In this document: piece after piece, positions 37,396 through 48,321 of the stretch
Layout: every line of letters begins with the position of its first letter
How positions within the stretch are numbered: the first letter of the stretch is position 1
From: Tetmemena sp. SeJ-2015
Taxonomy: Eukaryota > Ciliophora > Spirotrichea > Sporadotrichida > Oxytrichidae
DNA: 64,000 nucleotides
Reading direction: 5' to 3'
Assembly (NCBI GenBank): GCA_027382625.1
Contig: JAJKFJ010022473.1
Coordinates: 62,001-126,000, forward strand
The notes under the pieces: generated by a model
What the model was told of the DNA's origin: nothing
Databases searched by the model: none
The model's input: only the letters and a program-made list of their open reading frames with translations
Position numbers and translations under genes: made by a program

Positions 37396-37731
37396 TGCTA
37401 AAATTAAATTAAACTGAATTTATAATTATCGCAAAGAACATCCGAAGTATTTAGTTTCAAAATATTCTTCGTGAATTGGTAGGAATTCATTTATGGATTA
37501 GGATTAAGATGCAAATTTCGCCATAGGGATTTGCTGAATAAGCTATATGATAATGAAATATCTTTATTAAATATCGATAGCCTCACGTTACTGCATGATA
37601 TATAATTATCTGCATTCTCCGCTAACATTTAGTATTTCTGCTTGTTCTACTTGGGTGAGTAAATATAGTATGAGGCTGTTCCTTCGTCATTGTCTTGGAT
37701 TAGGGAAATCATTCCCATTCGTATCTCATAT

Positions 37732-38787
37732 TCATGCTGAGAAGGTGTTGGCCTCGGGGAAGGTGCATCCGTCTCTCTGGATGACTTGTCCAGATAACCA
37801 AATACCTGCCTTGACTGCGGTGTGCAAATCCTTATCCTGAACTATTTGAGACAAGAATCCTCCCACGAATGAGTCTCCAGCTCCGTTGGTGTCGATCACC
37901 TTCTCCTTCTCAAGAGGTGTAATGGGAATCTCCTCAACAAGAAGTTCCTCTCCACGCTGGTGAGCGAGAATAATGGGATCTTTGCCTTGGGTGATGCAGA
38001 CAACTCTGGTTCTGGCCTAGTTAGCCTTGGGCATCTTCTGAATGTGCTGTGCGATGAATTTGAAGTCAGCGCTTTCGAGCTTGTTGGATTGAGCGAACAC
38101 CTGGGCCTCATCCTCGTTACAGAAGATGTAGTCTGCGTGCTCGATCAGCTTGTTAACTTGCTCAGTGTTGAATTGGATCAAGAAGGTAGCAGCGAGGTTG
38201 GCAGCAAGAGGCTTGTTTTGCTCGGTAGCATAGGTTAAATACTTGAGGAGAGCCTCGTAGTTGCAGGTAATGAAGAAGCCGGAGGTGTAGAGGAGCTTTG
38301 CTTTCTCGAGTACTGCCATGTTTGAATCAAGATGAGAAGTGGGGTACTTCAGACAGGCTGCAAGATTGGCGCAAAGAGTTCTGTTGTGGTTAGAGACTAG
38401 GACTGCGCAGCTTCCAGTGGGAGTATCCTACTCCTTATGGAAATAAGCATGAATGCCATTATCTTCTAACTCCTTCTCGAGAACTTTTCCTATTTCATCC
38501 TGACCGATAGAGCCGAAGAAGGCGCACTTGCCGGAGTGTGAGTCCTTAAGCATGAAGTTAGCAGAACGAACGGTGTTGAGAGATGAGCCACCTGGGATCT
38601 TCTGCACACCATCCATTGACCAGAGCTCGTCATAAAGAGGTAGATGCTTTTCCTCAGCCAAGCAGGCAAGTCCGTGAGACAGGCCGTACTTGTCAACTAA
38701 GTCGTTGTTTGGGAGTTGGATTGAAATATCGAGGAGGGGGTTCTCGATTCCTACAATGAGCAATTCGTGCTGAGCTTGTCCTTCCAT
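37732..38787 (-). CDS. ADK: Adenosine kinase
   Basis: PfkB/ribokinase family enzyme that phosphorylates adenosine to AMP (purine salvage, methyl cycle). A single uninterrupted frame of 351 codons reads as one protein when TAG is Gln. Visible: the N-terminal IVGIENPLLDISIQL, IPGGSSLNTVRSANFML (substrate lid), FFGSIGQDEIGKVLEKEL, TGSCAVLVSNHNRTLCANL, and the PfkB signature DTNGAGDSFVGGF with the catalytic Asp. Length is normal for the family. Unlike most neighbours it has neither intron nor IES. Start chosen at MEGQAQHELLIVG, the only Met before the conserved start. Confidence 0.96.
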
Positions 38788-38849
38788 TTTCGTGTCTATT
38801 GGTGTGTTTATTTAGTGCTTCGATTAGCTAAGATTATTAATAGTAAGAT

Positions 38850-40312
38850 ATTAGCATTGAATTTGCAAATTTTTAATAAAATACTTCTCAATAATTAGTA
38901 GCATGCTCAATATTCAGATTATTTAACTAGTTGCAAATTTTAATTATCTTACTCTCGTATAAAATTACTCATAAAGTTTAAAGCAATCTAAGAAGCTTCA
39001 TTTCCAAAAACTACTCAGATTGATATGCCTGAAAATCGAAAACTATATTCAAAAAAGTTGGGCCCTCGAACTTGTGTGGCAGCTTTCTTCAAGGACTCAG
39101 AATATTTGCTTGGAAAGAATGACTATCGATAAGCTTCCTCTTAGGATCTATTATGAGGCTCCCTGATTACTATTGTGTATAGTCATTACCAATTCTTGAA
39201 CGAGATAGAGAAACTGCCTTAGTGCAATACCTATGATGGCTAGGCAGAAAGTCTCAGATAGTCACACTGCTGATGGAGCTTCCACACTCTTCACACATCC
39301 AGAAATACTTCAAAGATTACCTGGGTATATCTCAAGCCTTCCCAAATATCAAAGCTGTGCACAAAGTTTCAGACTTCACATTATTCTTAAGAATGCAACG
39401 TCGATTTAAATAAAGCTTGTCGAACCCATAGCAAGAGCTGCGCCTACTTGAGTCTGCTTGTGCGATCATCCCTCATAGTGATTATGCTGCACCTCATACT
39501 CCTCGAGCTATCAGGTAATGTTCAGAATCATTATTGGTAATTCCTTTTCTCTTAACCCCTATTTGTATTATCTTTAAAGGCAAGGCGAAATGAATTCAAA
39601 GTTGATGAGCACCTAAAACCAGAAGATCCCCGAAAAGTAATTCAAGCTCGTTTGCGATCTTCCACCCAAACCAAATCCGTGAGTTGCACCAATCAACAAG
39701 TACAATAATTCAAAAAGCAATTGAATTAATAGCGGCGATATAATATCCGGCAGCTAAACATATTCTTGAACTTCTCGTTCTAGCTTATCATTGAAAATGA
39801 GTCTTCAAGTAAGGGCTCCAAGTAGTTAGCGAAATATTTAGCAAGGCCACGACATCGGCACTCTTCTCAAAATCAATTCATCAAGAGGCCACCAAGACCG
39901 AATAAAGCATTCACAGACACGGATTCTTTCACTCTATGAACTTGATTAGCATATCCACTCTGAAAAATGGGATAGACTTACGTTTGCTGATGCAGCGATG
40001 AAAGCAGAATGAGCAGCAATCCTCAGCGAATATATCCTTAAGCGTAAAGTGGAACATCCAGCATCATTAAAATAATAATAATTATATCCTTATAAACTTA
40101 AAAATATTCAACTCCTCACCGTTTTTATTAATCCATTAATTATTGAGGTGCTTCACTCCTCATTCCATCTTAATTAATATAACTGTAAATTCCCTTTATA
40201 AATTTTAAAAATGGAGGTGACTCTTACTGGCTCTTCAGCTCTGGTAGTGCAGATTGTGTCTTGGATTCTACCTCAACCTCTTCTCGAGGCTAGGTGCTAG
40301 TTGCTTATGAAT
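38850..40312 (+). repeat. Left arm of a 1.46-kb palindrome
   Basis: The reverse complement of this arm is found at 40481-41942. By eye the arms match throughout the places compared; the only difference found is one extra T near 39,141 in the left arm. The left arm begins 62 bp upstream of the adenosine kinase start. Confidence 0.93.
39025..40012 (+). CDS. Gene-like sequence in left palindrome arm, function unknown
   Basis: ATG at 39025 opens MPENRKLYSKKLGPRTC. Coding-like stretches follow in shifting frames: LLMELPHSSHIQKYFKDYL, LRLLESACAIIPHSDYAAP, RRNEFKVDEHLKPEDPRKV and a C-terminal HIHSEKWDRLTFADAAMKAE with TGA at 40010. A candidate GT-AG intron of about 70 nt, or an IES with pointer AGG, lies near 39.52-39.59 kb; other junctions are unresolved. 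I do not recognise the family. Several overlapping open frames exist because TGA is rare, so the joined product is tentative. Confidence 0.4.
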
Positions 40313-40480
40313 AATAGAAGAACTTAATAAGTTGGAAGAAATGAAATTGCAAGATAAACAAACAATAGCCCAGAAGTCTACAAGGATCTCATCTACGTAG
40401 AAATAATGCAGGTACAAACTTAAAACTCTGTTCTTCAGCTACTAATTTCAAAAAGATATGATGTCATACAAGATTAGTCA
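40313..40480. other. 168-bp spacer of the palindrome
   Basis: Single-copy AT-rich sequence between the two arms. No gene, pointer repeat or RNA motif is evident. Confidence 0.8.
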
Positions 40481-41942
40481 ATTCATAAGCAACTAGCACC
40501 TAGCCTCGAGAAGAGGTTGAGGTAGAATCCAAGACACAATCTGCACTACCAGAGCTGAAGAGCCAGTAAGAGTCACCTCCATTTTTAAAATTTATAAAGG
40601 GAATTTACAGTTATATTAATTAAGATGGAATGAGGAGTGAAGCACCTCAATAATTAATGGATTAATAAAAACGGTGAGGAGTTGAATATTTTTAAGTTTA
40701 TAAGGATATAATTATTATTATTTTAATGATGCTGGATGTTCCACTTTACGCTTAAGGATATATTCGCTGAGGATTGCTGCTCATTCTGCTTTCATCGCTG
40801 CATCAGCAAACGTAAGTCTATCCCATTTTTCAGAGTGGATATGCTAATCAAGTTCATAGAGTGAAAGAATCCGTGTCTGTGAATGCTTTATTCGGTCTTG
40901 GTGGCCTCTTGATGAATTGATTTTGAGAAGAGTGCCGATGTCGTGGCCTTGCTAAATATTTCGCTAACTACTTGGAGCCCTTACTTGAAGACTCATTTTC
41001 AATGATAAGCTAGAACGAGAAGTTCAAGAATATGTTTAGCTGCCGGATATTATATCGCCGCTATTAATTCAATTGCTTTTTGAATTATTGTACTTGTTGA
41101 TTGGTGCAACTCACGGATTTGGTTTGGGTGGAAGATCGCAAACGAGCTTGAATTACTTTTCGGGGATCTTCTGGTTTTAGGTGCTCATCAACTTTGAATT
41201 CATTTCGCCTTGCCTTTAAAGATAATACAAATAGGGGTTAAGAGAAAAGGAATTACCAATAATGATTCTGAACATTACCTGATAGCTCGAGGAGTATGAG
41301 GTGCAGCATAATCACTATGAGGGATGATCGCACAAGCAGACTCAAGTAGGCGCAGCTCTTGCTATGGGTTCGACAAGCTTTATTTAAATCGACGTTGCAT
41401 TCTTAAGAATAATGTGAAGTCTGAAACTTTGTGCACAGCTTTGATATTTGGGAAGGCTTGAGATATACCCAGGTAATCTTTGAAGTATTTCTGGATGTGT
41501 GAAGAGTGTGGAAGCTCCATCAGCAGTGTGACTATCTGAGACTTTCTGCCTAGCCATCATAGGTATTGCACTAAGGCAGTTTCTCTATCTCGTTCAAGAA
41601 TTGGTAATGACTATACACAATAGTAATCAGGGAGCCTCATAATAGATCCTAGAGGAAGCTTATCGATAGTCATTCTTTCCAAGCAAATATTCTGAGTCCT
41701 TGAAGAAAGCTGCCACACAAGTTCGAGGGCCCAACTTTTTTGAATATAGTTTTCGATTTTCAGGCATATCAATCTGAGTAGTTTTTGGAAATGAAGCTTC
41801 TTAGATTGCTTTAAACTTTATGAGTAATTTTATACGAGAGTAAGATAATTAAAATTTGCAACTAGTTAAATAATCTGAATATTGAGCATGCTACTAATTA
41901 TTGAGAAGTATTTTATTAAAAATTTGCAAATTCAATGCTAAT
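40481..41942 (-). repeat. Right arm of a 1.46-kb palindrome
   Basis: Inverted copy of 38850-40312, ending at the sequence complementary to ATTAGCATTGAATTTGCAAA. Beyond both ends the sequences diverge at once. Confidence 0.93.
40781..41767 (-). CDS. Inverted second copy of the palindrome gene-like sequence
   Basis: Mirror of the left-arm gene on the minus strand, with the same MPENRKLYSKK start and AAMKAE end. The 1-bp difference near the start shifts the reading frame there relative to the left copy. The two copies are convergent: their 3' ends face each other across the spacer. Confidence 0.4.
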
Positions 41943-42603
41943 TTCTTAATATTTCAGAGAATCAATTGGATTATAGAATAATTTATTCTCTACTGGTATG
42001 AGCATCAAATGATGTGATTCTTATTCTCTTCAGATAAAATCTCTGAAAAAGGCGAGAAAACGAAATTTATAATAAATTCTAATTATATCCAATAATTTCA
42101 TTTAGATAAGCAGATTTAAATTAATTCTCTTCTATAATGATTAAGACACAAATAAAAATTAGGAAAAATAATATCAAAGCAGTTGCTAAGACTAGTATAT
42201 TCAAAGCAAGCAGTACTACTACTTATATCATCTTTTATATAATGATTAAAGATCTAGTCAATACTATGAATCGACAAGTCATATCAAAGTATGATCATGG
42301 GTTTGGATACTAAATACAAGTGTTTGTATTAAATATGGTAGCAATTTGAGAATGTAGTAGAGAGATCAGAATTAGCATGGTTGTGTCCACACTCACCGCA
42401 ACTCTTGGTCACGGTTCAGAACAGGTCTGTTGTTATCATCATTATCTCTAAACTACTTCCTCAAAAGCTCATGCATTCACCTGCGCTTCTCAAAATGCTC
42501 AATGCCTAAGTTAGCATGTCTGCATCTTGAGATGCGGCCATGAGTGCGTGAGTGGTTGAGTATATAGCTCGTATTAAGTATTAATTTTTAAATTAATTAT
42601 AAT
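41943..42603. other. Mostly AT-rich intergenic DNA with one coding-like patch
   Basis: About 41.94-42.35 kb is AT-rich and non-coding. At 42.36-42.57 kb base composition rises, and the minus strand reads RISRCRHANLGIEHFEKRR, then after one TGA codon MHELLRKQFRDNDDNNRPV. No family is recognised; it may be a stray macronuclear-destined segment. Confidence 0.35.
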
Positions 42604-43542
42604 TCAAAGCAGAGGAGCCAATTTATAGTTCGCGAGGAGGTGACTCTCAAAGTCAGCAGACACCTTTTCCCAATCAATAAACTCCCAAAAAGAGTTAACA
42701 TAGGCCTCTTTGTCTCCTTCGTAAAAATAGTCATAAGCATTTAAATGAAATAGTAAGCAGAGAAATAGGCATGCTCCCAGAGATCAAGACCTAGAATAGG
42801 GAGGCACTGAACTAATGCGATTCCTATAGTATGAAGTTAGTTAAGTATTGAGATTGTGAAGAGAAAGTGGTATTACCATGCATGAGAGTATTATCTTCAT
42901 TGTTTGTCTGAGTGATGACAAGTTGCTTGTCCTTAGAAAGTCCAAGCCATACCCATCCTGGTAGAACTCTGCTCAGAACAACCTTCTTGAAACTTTCTTT
43001 GAAGCTGCTGAAGTCAGTGAAGTGCTTGTTGATAGCATCTCTTAGCTAAATTATCAAAAGTTAAGGGAAGATTTTCATCTTAATGGGTGATCTTGAGTTT
43101 TAAGATAATTCTAGATTGGCAAAGTCTCCATATTTGTTTCTTTATAAAATTTTCTGCTAACTTACAGCTCCAGTGGGCTCATTGACTTTAATTTCTTCTC
43201 TGTTCTTGAGAGTGCTAAAGAAGAAGAGGTGATTGAAGAGAGCTCCAATAGCGTGTCTCAACTCTAGGTCGTGGAATCCTGCAGTCTCTTGGCAGGTATC
43301 AATATCCTCATTCTGCAAATCTTCATCTTCCTACAAAAGAAATCTTAATCTGATTACTCATGCTCAGGAGCATTTAAATAAACTTGCTTAGTTTTTAAAT
43401 TCCGTACCTCAAGATGCTTTTCAATTTCTTCAATAGCCTGCTTGACAACAATATGTTGATGCAGTCTCAAATGCTCAGCCGAAATAAAGGGGGCAAGATT
43501 TTTTTGAGTGATAACACTTTCTGCGTCCAAATATCTTTTCAT
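42604..43542 (-). CDS. Iron/manganese superoxide dismutase
   Basis: Converts superoxide to oxygen and hydrogen peroxide. Visible after excision: NLAPFISAEHLRLHQHIVVKQ with the first metal-ligand His region, HAIGALFNHLFFFSTL (second His, like FNHxFYW), GWVWLGLSKDKQLVI, and LPILGLDLWEHAYFSAYDYF with the Asp and His ligands in D-L-W-E-H. Length fits the family. Two GT-AG introns (124 nt after EPTGA; about 55 nt after TLMHG) and two IESs interrupt it. The C-terminal motif resembles Fe-SOD, but metal use cannot be decided by eye. No clear targeting peptide precedes MKRYLDAESVITQKN. Confidence 0.88.
42734..42759. other. 20-bp IES in the SOD gene, pointer TAAGCA
   Basis: TAAGCA at 42734-42739 and 42754-42759. 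Removing 20 bp restores LWEHAYFSAYDYFYEGDKE; unexcised, the metal-ligand motif and the conserved VNSFWEFIDWEKV are in different frames. Confidence 0.88.
43331..43358. other. 26-bp IES in the SOD gene, pointer CT
   Basis: The segment looks like a 27-nt GT-AG intron on the minus strand, but splicing it leaves a frame that hits TGA. Removing 26 bp between two CT (coding-strand AG) copies gives LNAPEHE joined to EDEDLQNEDIDT and an open frame into FNHLFFF. Confidence 0.65.
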
Positions 43543-43684
43543 TGATTCTGCTCAAATTTTATTGAATTTAAATAACTTATCTAAATTTAAATCACTCTAG
43601 CAATTAAAATCAGTCAATCCCCTTATCTCGGAGCTATACTAACTTAATCTTACAAAGCTACTTATATAACTTCTTTAAGTTTTC

Positions 43685-45505
43685 TCAATTGTTTAATATA
43701 CTCATCCCATTATTCATCATAGTTTAGCTCACACCACCTCCGAATCCCTGCGCCATACTATTCTGCTGCTGTTAGCTTTGATGTTATTGTTATAGCTGCT
43801 GATACTGTTGCCTTAAACCTTGAACGGAGTTCTCTTGCATTATTTTGTCAAAATACTTCTTGTTTTCAGAGAAGGTGTCGCCCAAAGACTACTTATCTTT
43901 TATGCCTCGATCTATTCGCCTGCTCAAACCAATCAAGCTCCCATAAGAAGGCCTCAAATCTGGAGATAGATATTACTATTATTGTTGCTGTTGTTGTGAA
44001 TTAATCTAAGTATTATTCATTGGCATGTTTATTGTAGACATGCTCTGGGAGAGTGGTTGCTGGTAATAAGGAAGTCTCTCATGCTACTAGACTAACCTGT
44101 TTTGTGATAAGTTGTATTCTCTGTTTAATTGGCCAGTTGTTTGACCTGCAAGAGTATGAGGCTGATTAGTCTAATGTTATTGCCCTTGCCTCTAAACTAG
44201 TCCAGGTTCAGGATAAAGTGCAGAATAAATTTTCTGGGTGTTCATGTCCACTTGGTAATGGTTAGACTCTGGCCGCCTGCCTGAGGTGTCTAAATGCTTA
44301 GTGGTAACTGCCATAAATGCATTCAATTGATTGTTGTAATTTTACTATCCTGCATTGAATTACTAGCTAGGCAGTTGAGCAGTTGGCTTTGGATTCATAA
44401 GCAAGGAGGGCTCATTTTAAAGATTGTTAGAGTTTGGGGCTAGATTTTGTTAACCCTTAAATGGAGATTCTTAAATAAAAGGAAATATAGTAATCTTTGT
44501 AGGACTGAGAGACCACAGAGTTAAGACGCTGAGAAGTGCCTACAGTAATGAATGTATCTCTAAGCTGTGCTTGATCCCTCAATATATCGTCTGTTCTTCT
44601 AAAGTTCCCTTAATTTGCTTGCCCTTAGTGGAAGGGGCTAACTCGAGAACCTCTCACTGAGCCTCCATGGTTATCCGTATATGTCGATAATGGCAAAGGT
44701 GGATCATTTGGAACATAAGTCGCATTAGGATTACTTGTCTTTTACATTATGTAATTTAAAGATACAAATTCTACTTTAACATATCAGGTTGTCCAGAAAA
44801 AGTAGCGACTTCTTATCTCTGGGAATTCATCTGGCAGTTTCTAGTCAAAACCAAGGAGTCTTCTTTTATCTCTAACAGGTTTCTAGTCTATACCATCTAC
44901 CTGTAAGATGTCTAATGAGTGAGGATTATCTCTGTTGAACAGTCGGAAGTCAGTGTTGTTTTAATTTTAAAGCACCTAATAATTAATTTATTTAAGTTCC
45001 AAATGACTTTATTTCTATTATCAAAGTTTGCGCGATAATGTGTGGAACCATTCTCCATCATTTGCTTGTACTTCTTATTGTTTTCTATTTCGTATATTGG
45101 CTTAGGCTTATAGTCCTTTATTAAGGGATTAAGAGTTTGATTAAGAAACTCTTTTGGATTTGATGAATGAGGATTCCAGTCTTGAATCGTTTGATTTACA
45201 GTTATATATAAAGTTTAATATATTGTGAGTTTCGAAATGCTATCTCTTTGGAGAAGGAGGCTAGTTTGGATCAGCTCTTCGAACAGACACCACCTATCGT
45301 GGAATAGGATTTCTCATAGTCTGAAATGAATGGGTTAGAATGAGAATTGCTTACCTGCTAGTAGTTCTGATTTATGTTTGAGTAATCAATTATCTCAGGT
45401 AGTTATTCATACCTCTAATTGTAACCTTACTGACCTAGAGAATGAGTTATTCATTAGGACTAAAAGAGATAGAGAGAAACAATTTTTATAAAACTTACCT
45501 TCCAT
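43685..45505 (-). CDS. Gln-rich protein of unknown function
   Basis: Starts MEG at 45505 with a GT-AG intron inside codon 3, divergent from the next gene with 175 bp between the starts. Read in pieces: YEQLPEIIDYSNINQNYQQ, MRNPIPRQVVSVRRADPNQP, FRLFNRDNPHSLDILQVDG, then long Gln/Asn/Ser-rich tracts and a C-terminal SLGDTFSENKKYFDKIMQEN, GLRQQYQQLQQQHQS, QGFGGGVSQTMMNN and TGA. Poly-Gln is encoded by mixed CAA/CAG/TAA/TAG. A 34-nt intron near 45.33 kb is clear; other frame changes are unresolved. Probably largely disordered; function not recognisable. Confidence 0.6.
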
Positions 45506-45680
45506 TGACCCCAAAATAAATTAACTTTGTTTAATCGCATGTCAAATTATTTACCTTTGGTGTAAGATTTGTTGTTGATAATTCGCAGTATATTAGTTTG
45601 TGAACATTAATTAGGCCTTTGATAGTAGTGATTTTCTTAAGTTAGTCTAATATATTTGCAAATTAGCTTCCAACGCTCAA

Positions 45681-48237
45681 AATGAATGCCTCTTAGCCAT
45701 TCTCACCACAGAACTTCACAAATATATATGGAGACCAGTCTGATCTCAGGAGGCAGAGACTCCAGATAAGTCACAATCTTCTCACCAGCGCACAGAGAGA
45801 TCACGGAAGAGGAGCGGGGAGATATCTAGACACTTCCAGCATATCATCTAAGGCTCTCACTGCCAGTAACTTGAAGTCAAGACCTTAAAATAATTTTTAA
45901 AGGTGTTTATATATGTAGACCAGGGTCAGCGGTTAGAAGAAGAGAGGATAAGAAGAATCATCAAATGCAGCATTAAATGCTCAGACCCAGTTCTTCCAAG
46001 TCTAAGACAACCACTCACTCCTCACTTCAGATCGGAGACATCCTCTTTAAGTCTAAAGTACCAAATGACGTGGCTCTGAAGGTGGAGAGAGATGAATCGC
46101 CTCGCCACAACTACTGGGCGGATCAGACACGCAAAACTCACATCCCTGCGTGGGCTCGCTGCCAGACTTGCAAGATGTACTACGACAAAGACAAAGAGGC
46201 TCTCTTCGAAGAAGGTACCAAGCATAAGCTTTTAGTCAACTAGCTATCATTCACATTTAGAGTAGATAAATGATTGAATATAGAGTGAAGTCAATATATA
46301 GTAGAGGAGAACAAACTTCTTCGAGTGCAATCTAATAAGCAGACTAAGGAAATGTCTCAGTTAGAAGACTTGCTTAACAGGCTAATGAGTTCTCAAACTC
46401 TCAAGAAGGAGGATTTGAAGGAGGCGAGAGAATCAATGTTCGTAACTGAACTCAAGAAAACTATCTCGAACCTAAAATAGGATGTTGCTGACAGAGACAA
46501 AACTATCCTTAACTTTGAAAGAGACTGCAAGATTACATTAGCTTATTTAAGGTCTATATGATGATATATTATAGATAACAACCCTCTACGAACATAAGAA
46601 CCACATAAAGGTGCTGGAGGAAGAGTGCTAAAGACTCAGAGCAAGAACAGAACAAGCAATTAAATTCGCAAGGGAAGTTGACTACGAAAGAATGTAGAGA
46701 ATTAGTGAACAATAATATAATACATTTAATAGAGAAATGTGGTGTAGATGCAGAAGAAAATGCAGCAGTAATAAGAGAACCACAACTCTATTTGCTAGGA
46801 CTATGAACAGCAACTTTCTGAACTTAGATCACAAGTTTAAGATAGAGATGACCACATTCAAGTTCTTTAAAACAATATGAAACGTTTTTACCTATGTTTT
46901 ATATTCTTGAAATGCAAATTGCTTAATTCAAGCAAGACATCAGCAAGAAAAAGCAAAAGATTGAAGGACTCTAAGCAGAACTCAAAGATATGACTGAACT
47001 TGCGAGATGAACAAATACAAATCAACGAAGGCTTAAGAGCAGAAATCTCAGAACTAACCAACTAGAATGAAATCCTTACAAAGATGCTACCACTCAAGCC
47101 AGAGTAGGAATATTGATTTTAATCTCTAGCAGTTATTTATCTTTTTGAAGGAGTATATCGAAGATGTAAAGGAGAGAGACACTAAGATTTCGGAGCTTAA
47201 GATAAATCTTTTCATAAAATATCTATCTTTATAGATTTAAGGGTATCATAGAGAACAAAGAGTCTGAGCTGACAAAACAAGATTCAACGGATCAGACTAC
47301 TTGAAGGAGACCTTTAGGATTTAAACTCTAAAGCATATAGAATTATAGAATGTATCCCTCTCTTAAAAGCATGAGATTGCAGAGAAAGCCTCTTAAATAA
47401 GTTATTTAAAGTTTAAAGTGCAAGATTTATGATGATTTATTTGGAGTAGACGAAGCGAATGCTTGAGGAAAACTTATCTTAAAACAGAAAAGACAACTAG
47501 GAGTAGGTTGCAACTCTTCGAGCTGAGTGGCAAGTTATGAGAGAGGAGATGAGCGCTTAATCAACTGCCTTGAGATAAGAAAAGGAAGCACTTAATAGAG
47601 AGGTTGCTGACCTTAGAATTTCTCTCAAATCTGAGACTGAAACTAAATCGAACTTGCAGAATGAATTAAGAGACGTGAAAGCATTAGAAAAATAAGTATC
47701 AATCAAAAATAGTGAACTACAATCAAATCTAACTCGAGTTGAAACTGAGAACTAAAAACTCAGCAACCAAATCTAGGCACTCAAAGATTAGATAACCTAA
47801 TTAGATAGTGAGAGACTTTATAATTATTTTTATTGAGAAGTATTTTTTTGTTGAATTCTTTAGTTACAATAAAGCATCCTTCATTCATAGGCAGAGCAAG
47901 AGAGACTTGAGTAGGAGCTTTTCAGGATATAGGAAAACTTCGAAAAGGTGAAGTTAGAAATTTCTCAAAACGAGGACATGAATATAAGTATAGTTCAAAA
48001 TAGATAGCAACCTGAGCAAGACGATAAGCCTGAAGAAAGCTAAGTATATGAGTAAGAGGAATAGGCACCGATTAAGAGCCAGAAAACTGTTCAATCGATA
48101 AAATCGATGAGAGATTCAGGGGCTGGCCCATTGAGTAAAAGATCAGTTGCACAATTCGAAGAAGTGAGAGATCATTAAAGCTTTAAGACTAAGATTTGGT
48201 TGAAAATAAAGAGCAGATTCAGGAGGAGATTTTGTGA
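45681..48237 (+). CDS. Coiled-coil protein dense in very short IESs
   Basis: Start MNASQPFSPQNFTNIYGDQ at 45681. A conserved-looking N-terminal domain (GDILFKSKVPNDVALKVERD, NYWADQTRKTHIPAWARCQT, CKMYYDKDKEALFEEGTKH) includes a C-x2-C pair. Coiled coil follows (VEENKLLRVQSNKQTKEMSQ, TLYEHKNHIKVLEEEC, EKEALNREVADLRISLKSE), then an acidic tail and IQEEIL with TGA at 48235. At least four well-supported IESs lie at 45880, 46261, 46995 and 47106. Further frame changes near 46.55, 46.74, 46.88, 47.2-47.3, 47.82 and 48.17 kb imply more, some as short as 11-17 bp. Family unknown; a cytoskeletal role is only a guess. Confidence 0.65.
45880..45921. other. IES, pointer AGACC
   Basis: AGACC at 45880-45884 and 45917-45921. 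Removing 37 bp joins ALTASNLKSRP to GSAVRRREDKKNHQ and continues open into the C-x2-C domain. Confidence 0.87.
46261..46305. other. IES, pointer AGTAGA
   Basis: AGTAGA at 46261-46266 and 46300-46305. The 39-bp unit contains an in-frame TGA; removing it joins HKLLVNQLSFTFRV to EENKLLRVQSNKQ. Confidence 0.82.
46995..47012. other. 13-bp IES, pointer TGAAC
   Basis: TGAAC at 46995-46999 and 47008-47012, only 8 bp apart. Removing 13 bp avoids the TGA at 47008 and joins LQAELKDMTE to QIQINEGLRAEISEL. Confidence 0.72.
47106..47152. other. IES, pointer AGGA
   Basis: AGGA at 47106-47109 and 47149-47152. Removing 43 bp joins LTKMLPLKPEQ to EYIEDVKERDTKISEL and removes a TGA. Confidence 0.78.
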
Positions 48238-48321
48238 AGAACATATCCCTTTGAAATCTTTATTATAACTTTTAATATTTCCTTCTGAGAAGGAAAACAG
48301 TTTTTATAGATAAATTGTAAA

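Noticed and set aside
38850..41942. Palindrome as a known telomere-bearing (TBE) transposon
   Set aside because: No C4A4/G4T4 ends and no transposase motif were seen at the arm ends.
42360..42570. C/D box snoRNA (ATGATGA and CTGA on the minus strand)
   Set aside because: The two boxes are only about 18 nt apart and no terminal stem is visible.
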